From: Chanos chanos
Taxonomy: Eukaryota; Chordata; Actinopteri; Gonorynchiformes; Chanidae
DNA: 64,000 bases
Assembly: GCF_902362185.1 (NCBI RefSeq)
Contig: NC_044508.1
Location: 6,698,298-6,762,297, forward strand
Reading direction: 5' to 3'
Shown: positions 1 to 10,340 of the stretch, piece by piece
How the letters are laid out: each line of letters starts with the position of its first letter
Position numbering within the stretch: the stretch's first letter is position 1
Program-made: the position numbers and the translations under genes
Notes under the pieces: generated by a model
What the model was told of the DNA's origin: nothing
The model's input: only the letters and a program-made list of their open reading frames with translations
Database searches by the model: none

Positions 1-136
1 TGGACAGATTTTGTCCTGGCCACACAGGCATGGCTGTGGGCAAGCTCCTGACGCTGGGTGGTTTGTGGATCTGATTCTGCTGATAACTGGAGTGCTGATG
101 CCAAATGACGACAGCAACTGGTGCACGTGCTACTGA
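1..136 (+). pseudogene. tm2d2 last-exon fragment (copy 1)
   Basis: The end of the TM2 domain can be read here ([20 protein letters not shown] then a stop), as in the last exon of the complete tm2d2 gene at 23836-24049. Compared with that exon, 16 bases are missing near position 58, which shifts the frame inside the domain. The left part of the exon lies outside the window. With no other tm2d2 exons nearby on this side, this is a dead passenger of the duplication. It is followed by a (GT)20 run at 141-180. Confidence 0.8.
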
Positions 137-138
137 CA

Positions 139-182
<44 letters not shown>

Positions 183-1071
183 GAGTGATTCATAATGAGT
201 GGACACACTTATGTTGTGTTTACATGTGTCACTTCTGATTGAAATTTATGTTATTTTAAGATGTGGAACCATGTTGTACTTTAAAAAAACCCTCTCACTT
301 CCGACTACAAACGTCTTCAAGGGGTGATATGCTAAAGAGGCAATGACTTAGTTTAGTTAAAAACGAACAAGAAAACTACAATGTATATATTTCTTAAAGC
401 ACTGTTATGTACTGAAGTTCAGTTGGATTCAGTTCCTATAGCACTCAGCTTTCAGCAGACTGCAACGCTTTTCATGTGTTTTCTGTTCCTTTTCTCTGAA
501 TCATATCACTCTTATTATCCATATTTGAAAAATCTCATTTGAACAGTTTTCTTTCATTGCAGTTTCAACATGACCACATTTAACGATACTCAGATATTTC
601 AGTGAGGTTTTTGTTTTTTCTTGATGATTATAAACCCGTTTGGTTTCCTGATACTGACAAGGTTGTTCTTAAAGAAAAACTATCCGAAAGCTTCTTGATT
701 GTTTAACACTGTTGTCATGGAGATTCTTGTCCATGCTCACAACATTGTCACTGTTGAAGTAACCTGTATAAATGTGTTACACGTGCTGATATGGCTTACT
801 TTACAACAAGCTAAAGAGGGAAATACATCGACAGACGAATGTGCAGTTTTAAAAAGCCTTTTTGTTTATGTCACTTTTGCATATGCTACAGTTAATGCAA
901 AATGATATACACTCAGAGAGATGGTGAAATCACTGCCCTTCGTTGTAAATATTTGCATCACGTCTGACTCTCCACAGAGAGTGAATCCACTTTCTAAGAC
1001 AAGGCAGGATGAGCAAGAAAGAGGGTGACTTTTGTAGGCTGCTTGGTTAGAATTATGGACAAAAGCAGAGT

Positions 1072-1951
1072 TTATTCAAATTTATAGCTGAAAGTCAGTG
1101 TCCCTTCACTGAATGTACAGGTGATAGTTTTGCTCCCCTTTTGCACGGGATGGGTACAGCTGCCAAGCAAGTCATCAAAGTTAAGGTCTTTGTCCCAAAC
1201 CTCCACTCTCAGGTTGTCTCCGACATTGGCGTTTGGGAAGTTAAAGCTGACTGACCAGGAAGGGTTATATGTGTTTGTAAGAGACTCACTCATTCCTCCA
1301 AAATTTGAGCCACACCACACCATGACATAGGGATCAGGTGCAGACCAGTAATCACCCCAAAGGTTAGTCGCTTGAAAGCCCCATAACTGAAGGTGGGAGC
1401 CATAGGCGACCGACAGGTGAGACAGCATTAGAACACACAGGTATGTAGGTGCAATTGATATCCTAACACAGAGACACCAAAAGATGTAGGTGTGGTAGGA
1501 TCTATAAATCAGTCTCATAAATCAGTCTCATAAAATTTATTAACCATTAATTTCGATGTTCAATATTTTATTAATTAAACAACTAAGATTAATGGGATAA
1601 GCTAGCTGTAACACTGTGCTACAGTCTTAGAGAGTATTGCAGTACTAATGTATTGCAATTACACTACTAAACCCATAACACTCATGAACAACCAGGTTGA
1701 AGGTAATTGGGAGTGCTTTGATGGCAGAGGTTGGCATTCAGTAGATACTGCGGCAGAAACAGACAGGACAACAGTTTATTTCAATGATACTATTTATTAA
1801 CATAATCAATACTACTTGGCAAACCAATACTGATATGGTACAATCAATAATCAGCAGCAAATAGAATGATCAAAGGGTAACAAAATGGTGATGAGTCTAT
1901 GTACAGGCATTCAGTGTAGAACTGAATGAGTGTTAGACCAGAGATGAGTGA

Positions 1952-1982
<31 letters not shown>

Positions 1983-3143
1983 CGAGAGAGAGAGCGCGTG
2001 CGTGTATGTGGGCGTGTGCCCAGCTGCGCACTGAAGAGAGAGGGAGGAGTTCTTTGGAGAGAGGCTCTGCGCAGGCGCACAGAAGAGAGGAGGAGGAGCG
2101 AGGGAGAGAGGCTGTGCGCATGTGTACAGCAAGAGGTATGCGTGGTATGAGGATTTAGTGCGCAAGCGTGTGTGCTAGGCACCAACTAGAGTGGGGTGGC
2201 AACGAGAATCGCATGGGTGCGAGAGACCAAAGAATGTCTAACTTGAGAGCTAGTCTCAAGTAAGTAGGCCCTAAACTCAACAACTCTACCCAACCCTTAA
2301 GTCCCGCTGCAATCCCAATGTTGGAGGTGTGCAATCAGAAAAAGGGAGTTAGAGAGAGAGAGAACGCATGCCAGATCTATCCTTCACAAGAAAATAATAA
2401 ACGGCTAAAAAAAAACGCATCGTACATGAAATACAGCGTGTACATTAAAAATCATAAAAGAATTCAAATGATAACACTTTCTTCACGTTAACTGCGTATG
2501 ATCTTAATACTAAAGTATGCCCAGATGCCAGCCTTACTTTGAATAGCTCATTGCGTGGCGACCGAAGGTGCGTCTTTGGTAGTCTGATGAGCAGTGCGAT
2601 TCGCAGGTCCAGAGAGAAGTTCCTTTCCTTGTCACTTGAAGATCTTCGGGGCTCCGTTATTCGTCCGATGATCTTTAAGGGTTCTCGATTTAGTTCGTCG
2701 ACGTTTAAAGAAGTAGAAAGGGATCCGGTCGCCTTTTCTTCCGTCGATTACTGTGTGCGTTACAGTGTAACTAGCCGGTAGAAGTTAAAGTTGCAACTGC
2801 GCGAGAGAAAGTAAATTAAACTTTGGTTGTACAAATGTCTCGCTTCTTTGTTACGCTGTCCTTTTCTTCGGCAGAGAAAAGAGACACCCGCTGAGTTGCA
2901 GCATTGCGGGGCTGGAAAGAGGTGGAAAAGAACGGAAAAAAAGAGTTTGGAATTTTCCGCGGTTTTATGGCGAAAATTGCGTCATCACTGTATCTGCTCC
3001 ATTGCTGTAACCAATACCGTTACAGTGAAACCTGAGAAGATGGGTACAGATTACCCATGCGGTCAAGCAGGGAATTATGGGTAATATGGTTTACGGCCTG
3101 ACGACCCCTACAGGTACATGCAGCGAGACAGGTTTAAAGCCAT
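1072..3143 (-). pseudogene. secreted perforin-like C2 gene, copy 1, split by an LTR insertion
   Basis: The body of the gene (1072-1443) is open. It encodes the end of the signal peptide and a complete C2 domain with the calcium-loop motifs WGD, PDPYV and VWDKDLNFDDLLGSC. The first ten or so codons, starting at the ATG at 3143, lie on the far side of a 1669-base LTR-like insertion, so the signal peptide is cut in two. A non-coding first exon with its splice donor remains near 3432, and a TATA-like stretch at about 3575-3590. The reading frame runs a little way into the insertion and gives an unrelated N-terminus, but nothing shows that this is used. The stop codon overlaps AATAAA (1071-1076), as in the other copies. 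It is probably inactivated, though recently, because the domain is otherwise undamaged. Confidence 0.75.
1444..3112 (-). mobile_element. probable solo LTR (fossil)
   Basis: This 1669-base block is absent from copies 2 and 3. Its ends are TG...CA (minus strand TGTAGGGGTCGTCAGG... to ...CACCTACA), and it is flanked by a 4-base direct repeat GGTA (1440-1443 and 3113-3116) that occurs once at the empty sites. It contains AATAAA signals on the minus strand near 1775 and 1793 and a GT/GA microsatellite at 1951-2000. It has no long open frame. Termini, duplication length and polyadenylation signals fit a solo LTR of a Ty3-like or retroviral element. A non-autonomous DNA element with short TGTAGG ends is the alternative. 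It is young relative to the copy 1/copy 2 duplication. Confidence 0.6.
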
Positions 3144-4679
3144 AGCTGTGCTGGTAGGAGCTCTATTAGAGAATACAACAACTAGGACAAGAGAATAAAC
3201 AAAGAGTTAAAGGTGTGCAGGGTGTGTGATTACTCATTAGTCAGAATATGCAAGTCTCGACAAATAAGGCAAATGCAGGATACACACACAGTAAAAACTA
3301 CTTTGGTGGTAGTTTGTTGAAAATACATGTATTAGAAAAAATAATTGGTTTATTTCTGCAAGAGTCTGGGAAACTACCAAACGATTGAAAATTCAAAAGT
3401 GAATCATAAAATGTAATGGGAGACGTCTTACCTGTGGAGTCTGGTCTGTTTCTGTCACTTTGTGTCCAAAATTTCACTGCTGTTTTGAAACGACTAGTTT
3501 CCCTGGTGTGAGCTGTCCTAATCTAGTAAATTTGATCAAGTTGAGAGAAGTTTAACACAAGCATAAACTGGAGCAGCAATATATATATGTCTCAGAGACC
3601 GTTCAAAGTCTGTTATTGCTTAATGTGGAACTACGGTCACTATTATTTCGAAAGCCCCCCCCCCTTCCCCCCACACACACACGGTACTTGGATGATATTG
3701 ATTTTATGGAACTCCTTAAGGTCTAATTGCTCTAATGATGCCCTGTGTAATCAATAGAGTGCAATAGATAAACAGGTGTCAGTGTTCATCCAAATTTCAA
3801 ATTTAAAAAGAAAATGTAAAGGTGTGAATTGTTATGTAGAGATATGTAGCTAAATTATCATATTCCTTAATGGCTAACATGATTTCCAAATGTAAAACAG
3901 ATTAAACATTCATCTACACTCTATGATACCCATTAGAAGATGAACAGGTTAGTTTGGCCATTAAGATGATTTGACTTTCAGTGCATTGCACTTGTTTACT
4001 GCTGGCACTTGTTTGGTAAATGTAAATACCTGCTTTGAAGGTCAGTTTATTTTGGAAGTTTGGCTTCTACAACATTTGCTTTTTCCCCCCTGCCTGTCCC
4101 CTAGATTATAGTCGAGTTTTATTTTGGGTTGTTTTCAGGCTTCTGAATCCTATAGTCTCTCCTTTCTGCTGGAATGTTGAAGTACTTGGATTAATATTTA
4201 AGAAACATGGTAAAATAAAGAGAAGTTACAAGTTCAGTGAACTTGAACTTTAGGGTTATTGCTATTCGGTTTGGTGACACCATCGTCAGACAAGAGTTCA
4301 CAAGACGCAAGTCATTAATGCACTTGAGCACTCCCTGTACACTCTAAAAAGTCCAGTGCTTATGACATTGCTTTTGAATGATTTCTGAATCTTGTGATGG
4401 GAATCCTTGTCCACACTCCCAATATTGCAGTTATTAACTTGATGACTGGAATTATTACTAATAGGCCTTTTTTTTTTTAACTTTGTACCTAGGAGCAAAT
4501 TAAACCAAACGAGAGAATAATACAAAAGTGTGCTTAAAAAGCAGCTTTTTATTGATGCTTTTGTTGCTGTGGCTACAGCCTCTCTGGGACACTGAGGACA
4601 ATGGAGACTCCATTTCTCGTAATTGTTTGTCCACTGGGATTTCTCCTGAAGCTTAGACTAGGTCACAGTTACACAAAGG

Positions 4680-5010
4680 GAGCCTTTGCTTAGCGAGCAG
4701 GAGACCCTCTGTTTTCCATAACCCACAGAAATTGTGCAGATGCCACTGTGGTCATCTTAGTTGAAGTCCTTATCCCAGAATGTGGGGTCAAGGTTGACCA
4801 ATATGGTCGCCATGCAGACCAGTGGTGTAAATACTCCAGATTTGCATGTTAGCGATGTATGCCACCAAAACATGAGAGTACCAGAATACCCAAGTATGTG
4901 GGTAATACAGATTGATCTCACCTGTTGAGTCTGGTTCCTCTCTCCCACAGAGTCCGAATACATCCGTCCCTTAAATCCTGAATTCCATCAGCAGATGATC
5001 TGCTCTCACA
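4680..5010 (-). pseudogene. second secreted C2 gene, broken (copy 1)
   Basis: Homologous to 9960-10340 and 20640-21120. A first exon ending in CAACAG and a GTGAG donor (near 4920) is followed by a stretch related to signal peptide plus C2 sequence, ending near the motif WDKDFN. The middle of the domain is missing. A polyadenylation signal follows in the shared 3' flank near 4550. It is a relic of a second member of the perforin-like C2 family, broken in all three units. Confidence 0.65.
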
Positions 5011-5130
5011 AGTGACACTCTGATGATCAACAAACTTTGGCTCAGTCTTTTTAAAGCTGAGGTTATTATGTATCACTGATATGGAAAAGAAGAATATGGA
5101 TGGGTATTAATGAAGTTAATGTTTTAGAAC

Positions 5131-5155
5131 GGGGGGGGGGGGGGGGGGGGGGGGG
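5131..5155. repeat. 25-base G run
   Basis: A pure G tract. On the other strand it corresponds to the T/C tract at 9818-9847 of copy 2 and a shorter T/C tract near 20510 of copy 3, so one homopolymer site has slipped differently in each unit. Confidence 0.9.
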
Positions 5156-6049
5156 AGTGTGTCAGCTCTTACTATTCACAACACATTCAACTGAACATGA
5201 GTGTGACACTACATAACAAGGGCTCATGGGTTATATGGAAAAATACCATTGATGGCACACGGTACACATCCTGCAACAGGGCACTGAATATTGAGGATAC
5301 CTCTACCTGACATAGCAAATAACAAAACATAAGCCCCACTCTGATGAAGTGGACACTGGTAAACATAAATAAATAAATAATACTGAAGTGGTGAAATTAG
5401 TTGATAAAAGATCATGCACCTTAGACTAAAAGAAAATTCACCAAGGGTCAAGAGGATACATAAAGCCATGTAATTTAATAATTTAGAGTCTGCAAATGCC
5501 CAAGTTTGAAATCAGGGCATTTTTTAATGATTTAATGTAACTCTTTGAAGTCTGAGGTTTAAATTCTTGCAGTTTACTGTAGATAGTCACTTGATGAAGA
5601 GTCACTGGTTTTTGGTAAGGATCCCCTTCCACAGATGGTTCACTCATAAGAAAGAAAACATGGAAATTTCCTCTCAGCTCAGCATAACACAGTGTTGATT
5701 ATGGTACTATGTCACCTCAAAAACCCAGACCAGAGCTCATGACATTGTGTCAAAATGCCCAGCTCTTAACAGGTTGTCGTGCCTATGGTATAGAGAAATT
5801 CTGGTTAATGGTTCACTGTGAACATTAGACTTAATGCTGATACAGAGGTAACATAAGCAACTAACTTTAGATATAAATCCACAGAGAAGTCCTCCTTAAG
5901 GGGATGAAATGGGATAATGTTAGCAACTGTGCTAGCTATAACATCTGAAGAAGCATGGAGTCTGACGTCTGTGGAAAGGCACCCTGGGATTTGAAGGCCA
6001 GCGCTGCGGTACCCAGGGAGGGCTGCTAGTCCTGGAGAAAGGTGGCTTC

Positions 6050-6330
6050 CCCAAAGCCCTCACTGTTCATGCCCTCTTCCGGCGTCGCATGGCACTCTTC
6101 CCTCAGGGGTAACTTGGTGCAAGGGCTCTCCCATGGTAAGTGCCTGGTCCAGTTGCTCTGTGGAAGATACAGGGCTGAACTCAGGCTCCAGGAAGGTGTG
6201 TTTTCCTTCTGTTCCCTTCCTAAGCGCCATCAGCTCTTCCTCCCGGACTTTTAGTCAAAACTCAAGAGAGGCATACTCAGCCTTCATGTATTTTTCAGTT
6301 TGTGTTCAGTGTCCTCAGCAAGGGCTTTCT
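6050..6330 (-). other. coiled-coil-like coding fragment of unknown origin
   Basis: On the minus strand two overlapping frames read like the exon of a charged helical protein: KYMKAEYASLE, followed by LKVREEELMALRKGTEGK and a Glu/Pro-rich stretch that stays open for about 75 codons to near 6058. The frames are offset, with a stop between them, so the piece is not intact. The composition (Glu, Lys and Leu heptad-like spacing) suggests a coiled coil. I do not recognise the parent protein. It could be a captured gene fragment or part of a mobile element. Confidence 0.3.
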
Positions 6331-6345
6331 GCCTTCTGACTCCTA

Positions 6346-7730
6346 TTGAACACCTCCATGACCAAGAAGATGGTGGTGGATTTCTGCAGGTCTAAGCACC
6401 CTCTTCAGCCAGTCAACATTCATGGTGTGGACATTGAGGTGGTGCAGACCTACAAATACCTGTGCATCTGGACAACAAGCTGGACTGGTCCTGGAACGCA
6501 GACGCCCTCTGCTGGAAGGGACAGAGCCAGCTCTTTTTACAATTCACAATTTACAATTTAGTTATTTGGCAGACGCTTTTTGCCAAAGCGACTTACAATC
6601 AGTGCATCAGTTGGATTTCTAATACCTCGTGAGCAGAGATCACAATAAGACTGAGCATCAATTTGCCCCTTCGTATTGCGCCCCTGGAATATTTTGACAA
6701 ACACAGATACAAGACAAAGTTTTTGTTCCACCACCTCGGGGCAATGGCAGAGAAGAGACGTGGTCGGGAGGAGCAGCTACCGGGTTCCCGAAGTGAGGGG
6801 ACCGTTAGTTGTCCAGAGGTCGTAGAGCGGAGGGTCCTAGTAGGGGTATACGGAGTTATAAGAGACTGAAGGTATGATGGGGTGGAGCCTCTTGTGGCCT
6901 GGTAGGCCAGCACCAGTGTCTTGAACTGGATGCAGGCTGCTACCGGAAGCCAGTGAAGCGCAGTAAGCAGTGGAGTGACATGAGAGTGCTTAGGGAGGTT
7001 GAATACCAGGCGTGCAGCGGCGTTCTGCACGAGCTGGAGCAGCCTGATGGCGCAGGCCGGCAAGCCAGCCAGTAGAACGTTGCAGTAGTCCAGGCGGGAG
7101 ATGACAAGCGCTTGGACCAGGAGCTGGGTCGCCTGTTGTGTGAGGAGGCTTTGGTCATTTGATGTCTGCAGTGACATGCTGCTCATGTTTTACCAGTCGG
7201 TGGTGTCCTCTTTTATGCTGCGATCTGCTGGGAAGACGGCATGAGGAAAAAGGACACTATGCAACTGGACAAGCTGGTAAATAAAACTGACTCAGTGCTT
7301 GGCAGGAGGTTGGACTCACTGGGGACTGTGGTGGAGAGATGCACACAGAGTAAGGTGCAGGCAATCCTGGACAATAACAACCACCCCCTCCACAATATCC
7401 TGGCAGGCCAGAGAAGCAGCTACAGCGGACGGCTCACCTTACTGCGCCGTAGGACTGAACGGTTCAGGAAATCCTTTGTCCCCACTGCCATCAGACTGTG
7501 TAATACCTTAGGAAATGGACAATAGCCAAGAGCCAATAGCCGATGATTACTTTTGCTGCTAAACAATTGCACTACTTCCTTTGTTGTGTACTACCTCTAT
7601 TTCTTACCTTATTTTGTTGTCTGTGGTATTTGGATATTGGTACTGTTTGCTGTTTTGTTGTGTACTGTCTTTAATCTATATTGTGTGAGCTACAAGACAC
7701 TAGAATTTCCTCAACAGAATGAATAAAGTA
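6346..7730 (+). mobile_element. LINE fragment (CR1/L2-like), 3' part, interrupted
   Basis: Two pieces of one non-LTR retrotransposon ORF2. The first (6346-6530) reads like the end of the reverse transcriptase (KKMVVDFCRSKHPLQPVNI, VVQTYKYL). The second (7187-7525) reads FYQSVVSSFM and then, one frame over, the conserved tail with SGRLTLLRRRTERFRKSF. Between them sits another LINE in the opposite direction (6530-7186). A 3' UTR follows to about 7730 and ends in a (CTAT)n tail, which is usual for this class. The 5' part is missing and the frame is shifted, so the element is dead. Confidence 0.75.
6530..7186 (-). mobile_element. second LINE fragment (L2-like), nested
   Basis: An open frame of 195 codons on the minus strand matches the reverse-transcriptase C-terminal region common in fish L2-like LINEs: SRLDYCNVLLAGLPACAIRL, QNAAARLVFNLPKHSH, LHWLPVAACIQFKTLVLAYQ. 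Its 3' end at 6530-6600 has the familiar fish tail (complement of GGCAGACGCTTTTTGCCAAAGCG and a TAAATTGTAAATTGT-like repeat). It is 5'-truncated at about 7186 and lies inside the LINE at 6346-7730. Confidence 0.8.
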
Positions 7731-7731
7731 C

Positions 7732-7811
<80 letters not shown>

Positions 7812-7812
7812 T
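7731..7812. repeat. (CTAT)n microsatellite, LINE tail
   Basis: About twenty CTAT units directly follow GAATAAAGTAC at the end of the preceding LINE. This is the typical tail of that LINE class and is prone to length change. Confidence 0.95.
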
Positions 7813-7835
7813 TCTACTTTATCTTATTTGTTGTT

Positions 7836-8058
7836 CTATATTTGTTTTTTTAACCTATTTATTGTCTTTTCTGTAGCACTGAGTACGGAAGTTGGAACTT
7901 AATCTCATTTTACCGGTGCAGTGACCATTGTACTTGTGCAATGACAGTAAAGATATTGTATTCTATTCTATTATGGCTTTCCTCTTCCTGAGAACTAGAT
8001 GAGCCCTTGTGACATCATCCCCGGGAGAGAGGGAGGTGCCTGTTGAGGTGAGAAGAGT
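7836..8058 (+). repeat. inverted-repeat arm with a LINE 3' tail (left arm)
   Basis: It matches the reverse complement of 14650-14888 over its length. The first part ends in GACAGTAAAGATATTGTATT followed by an ATTCT-like tail, a typical LINE 3' end. The shared sequence continues beyond it (CTTTCCTCTTCCTGAGAAC and on), so the block was duplicated after the LINE had inserted. The two arms enclose the LTR fragment, copy 2 of the C2 unit and the tm2d2 exon copy. Confidence 0.8.
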
Positions 8059-8115
8059 CTTGTTAACTCTCGTCTGACGATGGTGTCGCCAAGCCTAATG
8101 GGAATAACCCTGTAA
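8059..8115 (+). repeat. crumb of the C2 duplication unit
   Basis: About 57 bases containing CTGACGATGGTGTCGCCAA resemble 10676-10735 of copy 2 and 21440-21495 of copy 3 (CTGACGATGGTGTCACCAA). It marks a rearranged piece of an older unit lying between the palindrome arms. Confidence 0.6.
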
Positions 8116-8129
8116 TTTTTGGCCACCCT

Positions 8130-8990
8130 GCTGGCCGTTTTGTGTATTGTTGTGCCATGTGCCTTTGTTTTGGTTTTGCCATGTGCTTCTGCTGTCCCTG
8201 TGTACTCCTGTCCCCGCCCCCCACCTGATCCTTATTATTACCTGGTTTGTCTCCTCCAATAGTCTATCTCTGCTGTTTATTGTTCTGTGCATTTAAGTCC
8301 TGTGTTTGTGGCTGTTCCTTGTCAGATTGTGACCTTTAGTTCTTTCTGCCAGTGGTCCCTTCTGTGAGTTGTAAGTTTGACCGTGTTTACCTGGAACTGT
8401 TTTTGCCTAATGTTTTGGATTTGTTTGCCCTGTGGATCTCTGGCTTTGACCTTGTTTGTACCCTGTTTTTGACCAATCTTTTGACCAACGATTTGGATTT
8501 GTTTGCCCTCTGGATTTTTGGATTAGACCTTGGACTGGACGCTCTTAAGTTTGTTGCCTGATTTTTTTTTTTTTGAATAAAGAATTTAAACCTAATTCTA
8601 CCCAGTGGGTCTGTGGTTGGGTCTTGATCTGTCAAAACCTCACAGTACAATCTGACCATTATGGACCCAGCAGACCTCGGTCAGGTGAAGACTTCTCTGG
8701 AACAGCAGGGAAGAATGCTGGGAAAACACCAGGCTCAGCTGGATTCACTAAGCAAGATCCTGGACTCGCTTGCTGATAATATCGCAGACTTGACAACTAG
8801 TATCCAGCCCCTCCAGCTAGCCCAGAGCAACCCACAAGCCCCAGCCATGTCTTTGCCTGATACCCCAGCACCGTCGTCTTCACCCTCTCTGTCTGTCCGT
8901 GAGCCTCATCTGCCTCCTCATGAGAAATACTCCGAGCCCGGCACCTGCTGCTCTGGTAGAATGTGTGCAATTACTCCATGGTCTTGTACA
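8130..8990 (+). mobile_element. Ty3/gypsy-type LTR retrotransposon remnant: 5' LTR and start of gag
   Basis: An LTR-like stretch (about 8130 to 8647, with an AATAAA near 8575) is followed by a leader and an open frame from 8661 that begins MDPADLGQVKTSLEQQG. It continues with a coiled-coil-like section and REPHLPPHEKYS, the typical N-terminus of gag in fish gypsy-type elements. The rest of gag, pol and the second LTR are absent, so this is a truncated and broken fossil. The left LTR edge is uncertain. Confidence 0.65.
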
Positions 8991-9009
8991 CGTTAGTTTA
9001 ATTTTGTGG

Positions 9010-9060
9010 GTTATGGAATTTCCTCTCAGCTCAGCATAAGTGTTGATTTTATCACCAACA
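9010..9060 (+). repeat. second crumb of the C2 duplication unit
   Basis: TTTCCTCTCAGCTCAGCATA and its surroundings match 5662-5705 of copy 1 in the same orientation, which is opposite to the adjacent copy 2. It is another small rearranged piece near the palindrome centre. Confidence 0.55.
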
Positions 9061-9061
9061 T

Positions 9062-9395
9062 GTGAAATTTCCAACGCGTGGCGAAAACATCTTTGGATCA
9101 TGCTTACTCTCCGTTCAGTCAAGCCTACAAAGCCTTCCCTCGCCCAGCCTTCGGCAAATCAGATCACGCCTCGGTCCTGCTGCTGCTGAAGTGAAGCAGC
9201 CCATGACGCGCACAGTGCAACGCTGGACAGACCAATCAGATGCCGTCCTGCGGCACTGCTTCTGCACCACAGACTGGGATGTTTTCCAGATCACGTCTAA
9301 CAATATCAACAAGTACACTGAGCACGTAACGGGCTACATAAACAAATGCGTTGATGACGTTGTACTGCGGAGAACTGTATGGACATATCCCAATC
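9062..9395 (+). mobile_element. LINE fragment (endonuclease to reverse-transcriptase linker)
   Basis: Frames read LDHAYSPFSQAYKAFPRPAF and GKSDHASVLLLLK, then after a frameshift TVQRWTDQSDAVLRHCF and TDWDVFQITSNNINKYTEHV. This is the section between endonuclease and reverse transcriptase in CR1/L2-like fish LINEs. It stops abruptly at about 9395, where the C2 unit begins. The shared short string ATCAAGTGAC at the junction suggests a microhomology join. Confidence 0.75.
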
Positions 9396-9959
9396 AAGTG
9401 ACCTCTACAGTAAACTGTGAATTTAAAAAAAAAAAAAATTTAAAAGGGTTACATTAAATCATTAAAAAAATACCCTGATTCCAAACTTGAGCATTTTCGG
9501 ACTCTAAATTATTCAGTTACATGGCTTTATGTATCCCCTTCACCCTTGGTGAATTCTTTTAGTCTACGGTGCATGATCTTTTATCAGCTAATTTCACCAC
9601 TTCAGTATTATTTGTTTACCAGTGTCCAGTTCATCAGGGGCTTATGTTTTGTTATTTGCTATGTCAGGTAGAGGTGTCCTCAATATTCAGTGCCCTGTTG
9701 CAGGATGTGTACTGTGTGCTATCAATGGTATTTTTCCATATAACCCATGAGCCCTTGTTATGTAGTGTCACACTCATGTTCAGTTGAATGTGTTGTGAAT
9801 AGTAAGAGCTGACACACTTTTTTTTTTTTTTTTTTTTTCCCCCCTCCCGTTCTAAAACATTAACTTCATTAATACCCATCCATATTCTTCTTTTCCATAT
9901 CAGTGATACATTTTTAACCTCAGCTTTACAAAGACTAAGCCAAAGTTAGTTGATCATCA

Positions 9960-10340
9960 GAGTGTCACTTGTGAGAGCAGATCATCTGCTGATGGAATTC
10001 AGGATTTAAGGGACGGATGTATTCGGACTCTGTGGGAGAGAGGAAACAGACTCAACAGGTGAGATCAATCTGTATTACCCACATACTTGGGTATTCTGAT
10101 ACTCTCATGTTTTGGTGGCATACATCGCTAACATGCACATCTGGAGTATTTACACCACTGGTCTGCATGGCGACCATATTGGTCAACCTTGACCCCAAAT
10201 TCTGGGATAAGGACTTCAACTAAGATGACCACAGTGGCATCTGTACAATTTCTGTGGGTTATGGAAAACAGAGGGTCTCCTGCTCGCTAAGCAAAGGCTC
10301 CCTTTGTGTAACTGTGACCTAGTCTAAGCTTCAGGAGAAA
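9960..10340 (+). pseudogene. second secreted C2 gene, broken (copy 2)
   Basis: Same layout as the relics at 4680-5010 and 20640-21120: a first exon ending in CAACAG and GTGAG (donor near 10060), then signal-peptide-like and C2-like sequence with WDKDFN. Much of the domain is missing. AATAAA occurs near 10424. Copies 1 and 2 share the same internal loss, so it predates their duplication. Not functional as a C2 domain. Confidence 0.65.

Larger units (their letters stand above)
1..5968 (-). repeat. C2/tm2d2 duplication unit, copy 1 (inverted)
   Basis: Read on the minus strand, this stretch matches 9395-13405 and 19685-24100 nearly base for base over long runs. For example, 699-905 and 12393-12599 encode 68-residue shadow peptides that differ at one position. 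From right to left it holds the flank shared with copy 3 (5968 to about 5010), the broken second C2 gene, a shared spacer, the first C2 gene and a scrap of the last tm2d2 exon. It is interrupted by a 1.67 kb LTR-like insertion (1444-3112). The right edge lies near 5968, where similarity to 19685-19740 stops. Confidence 0.9.

Noticed and set aside
699-905. Shadow peptide conserved between copies 1 and 2 (also 12393-12599)
   Set aside because: Conservation reflects the recent duplication of all sequence there. In copy 3 the frame changes and its end differs, so there is no sign of protein constraint.
2539-3084. Two open frames inside the LTR-like insertion
   Set aside because: Neither resembles gag, pol or any other mobile-element protein. 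LTRs commonly hold chance frames.
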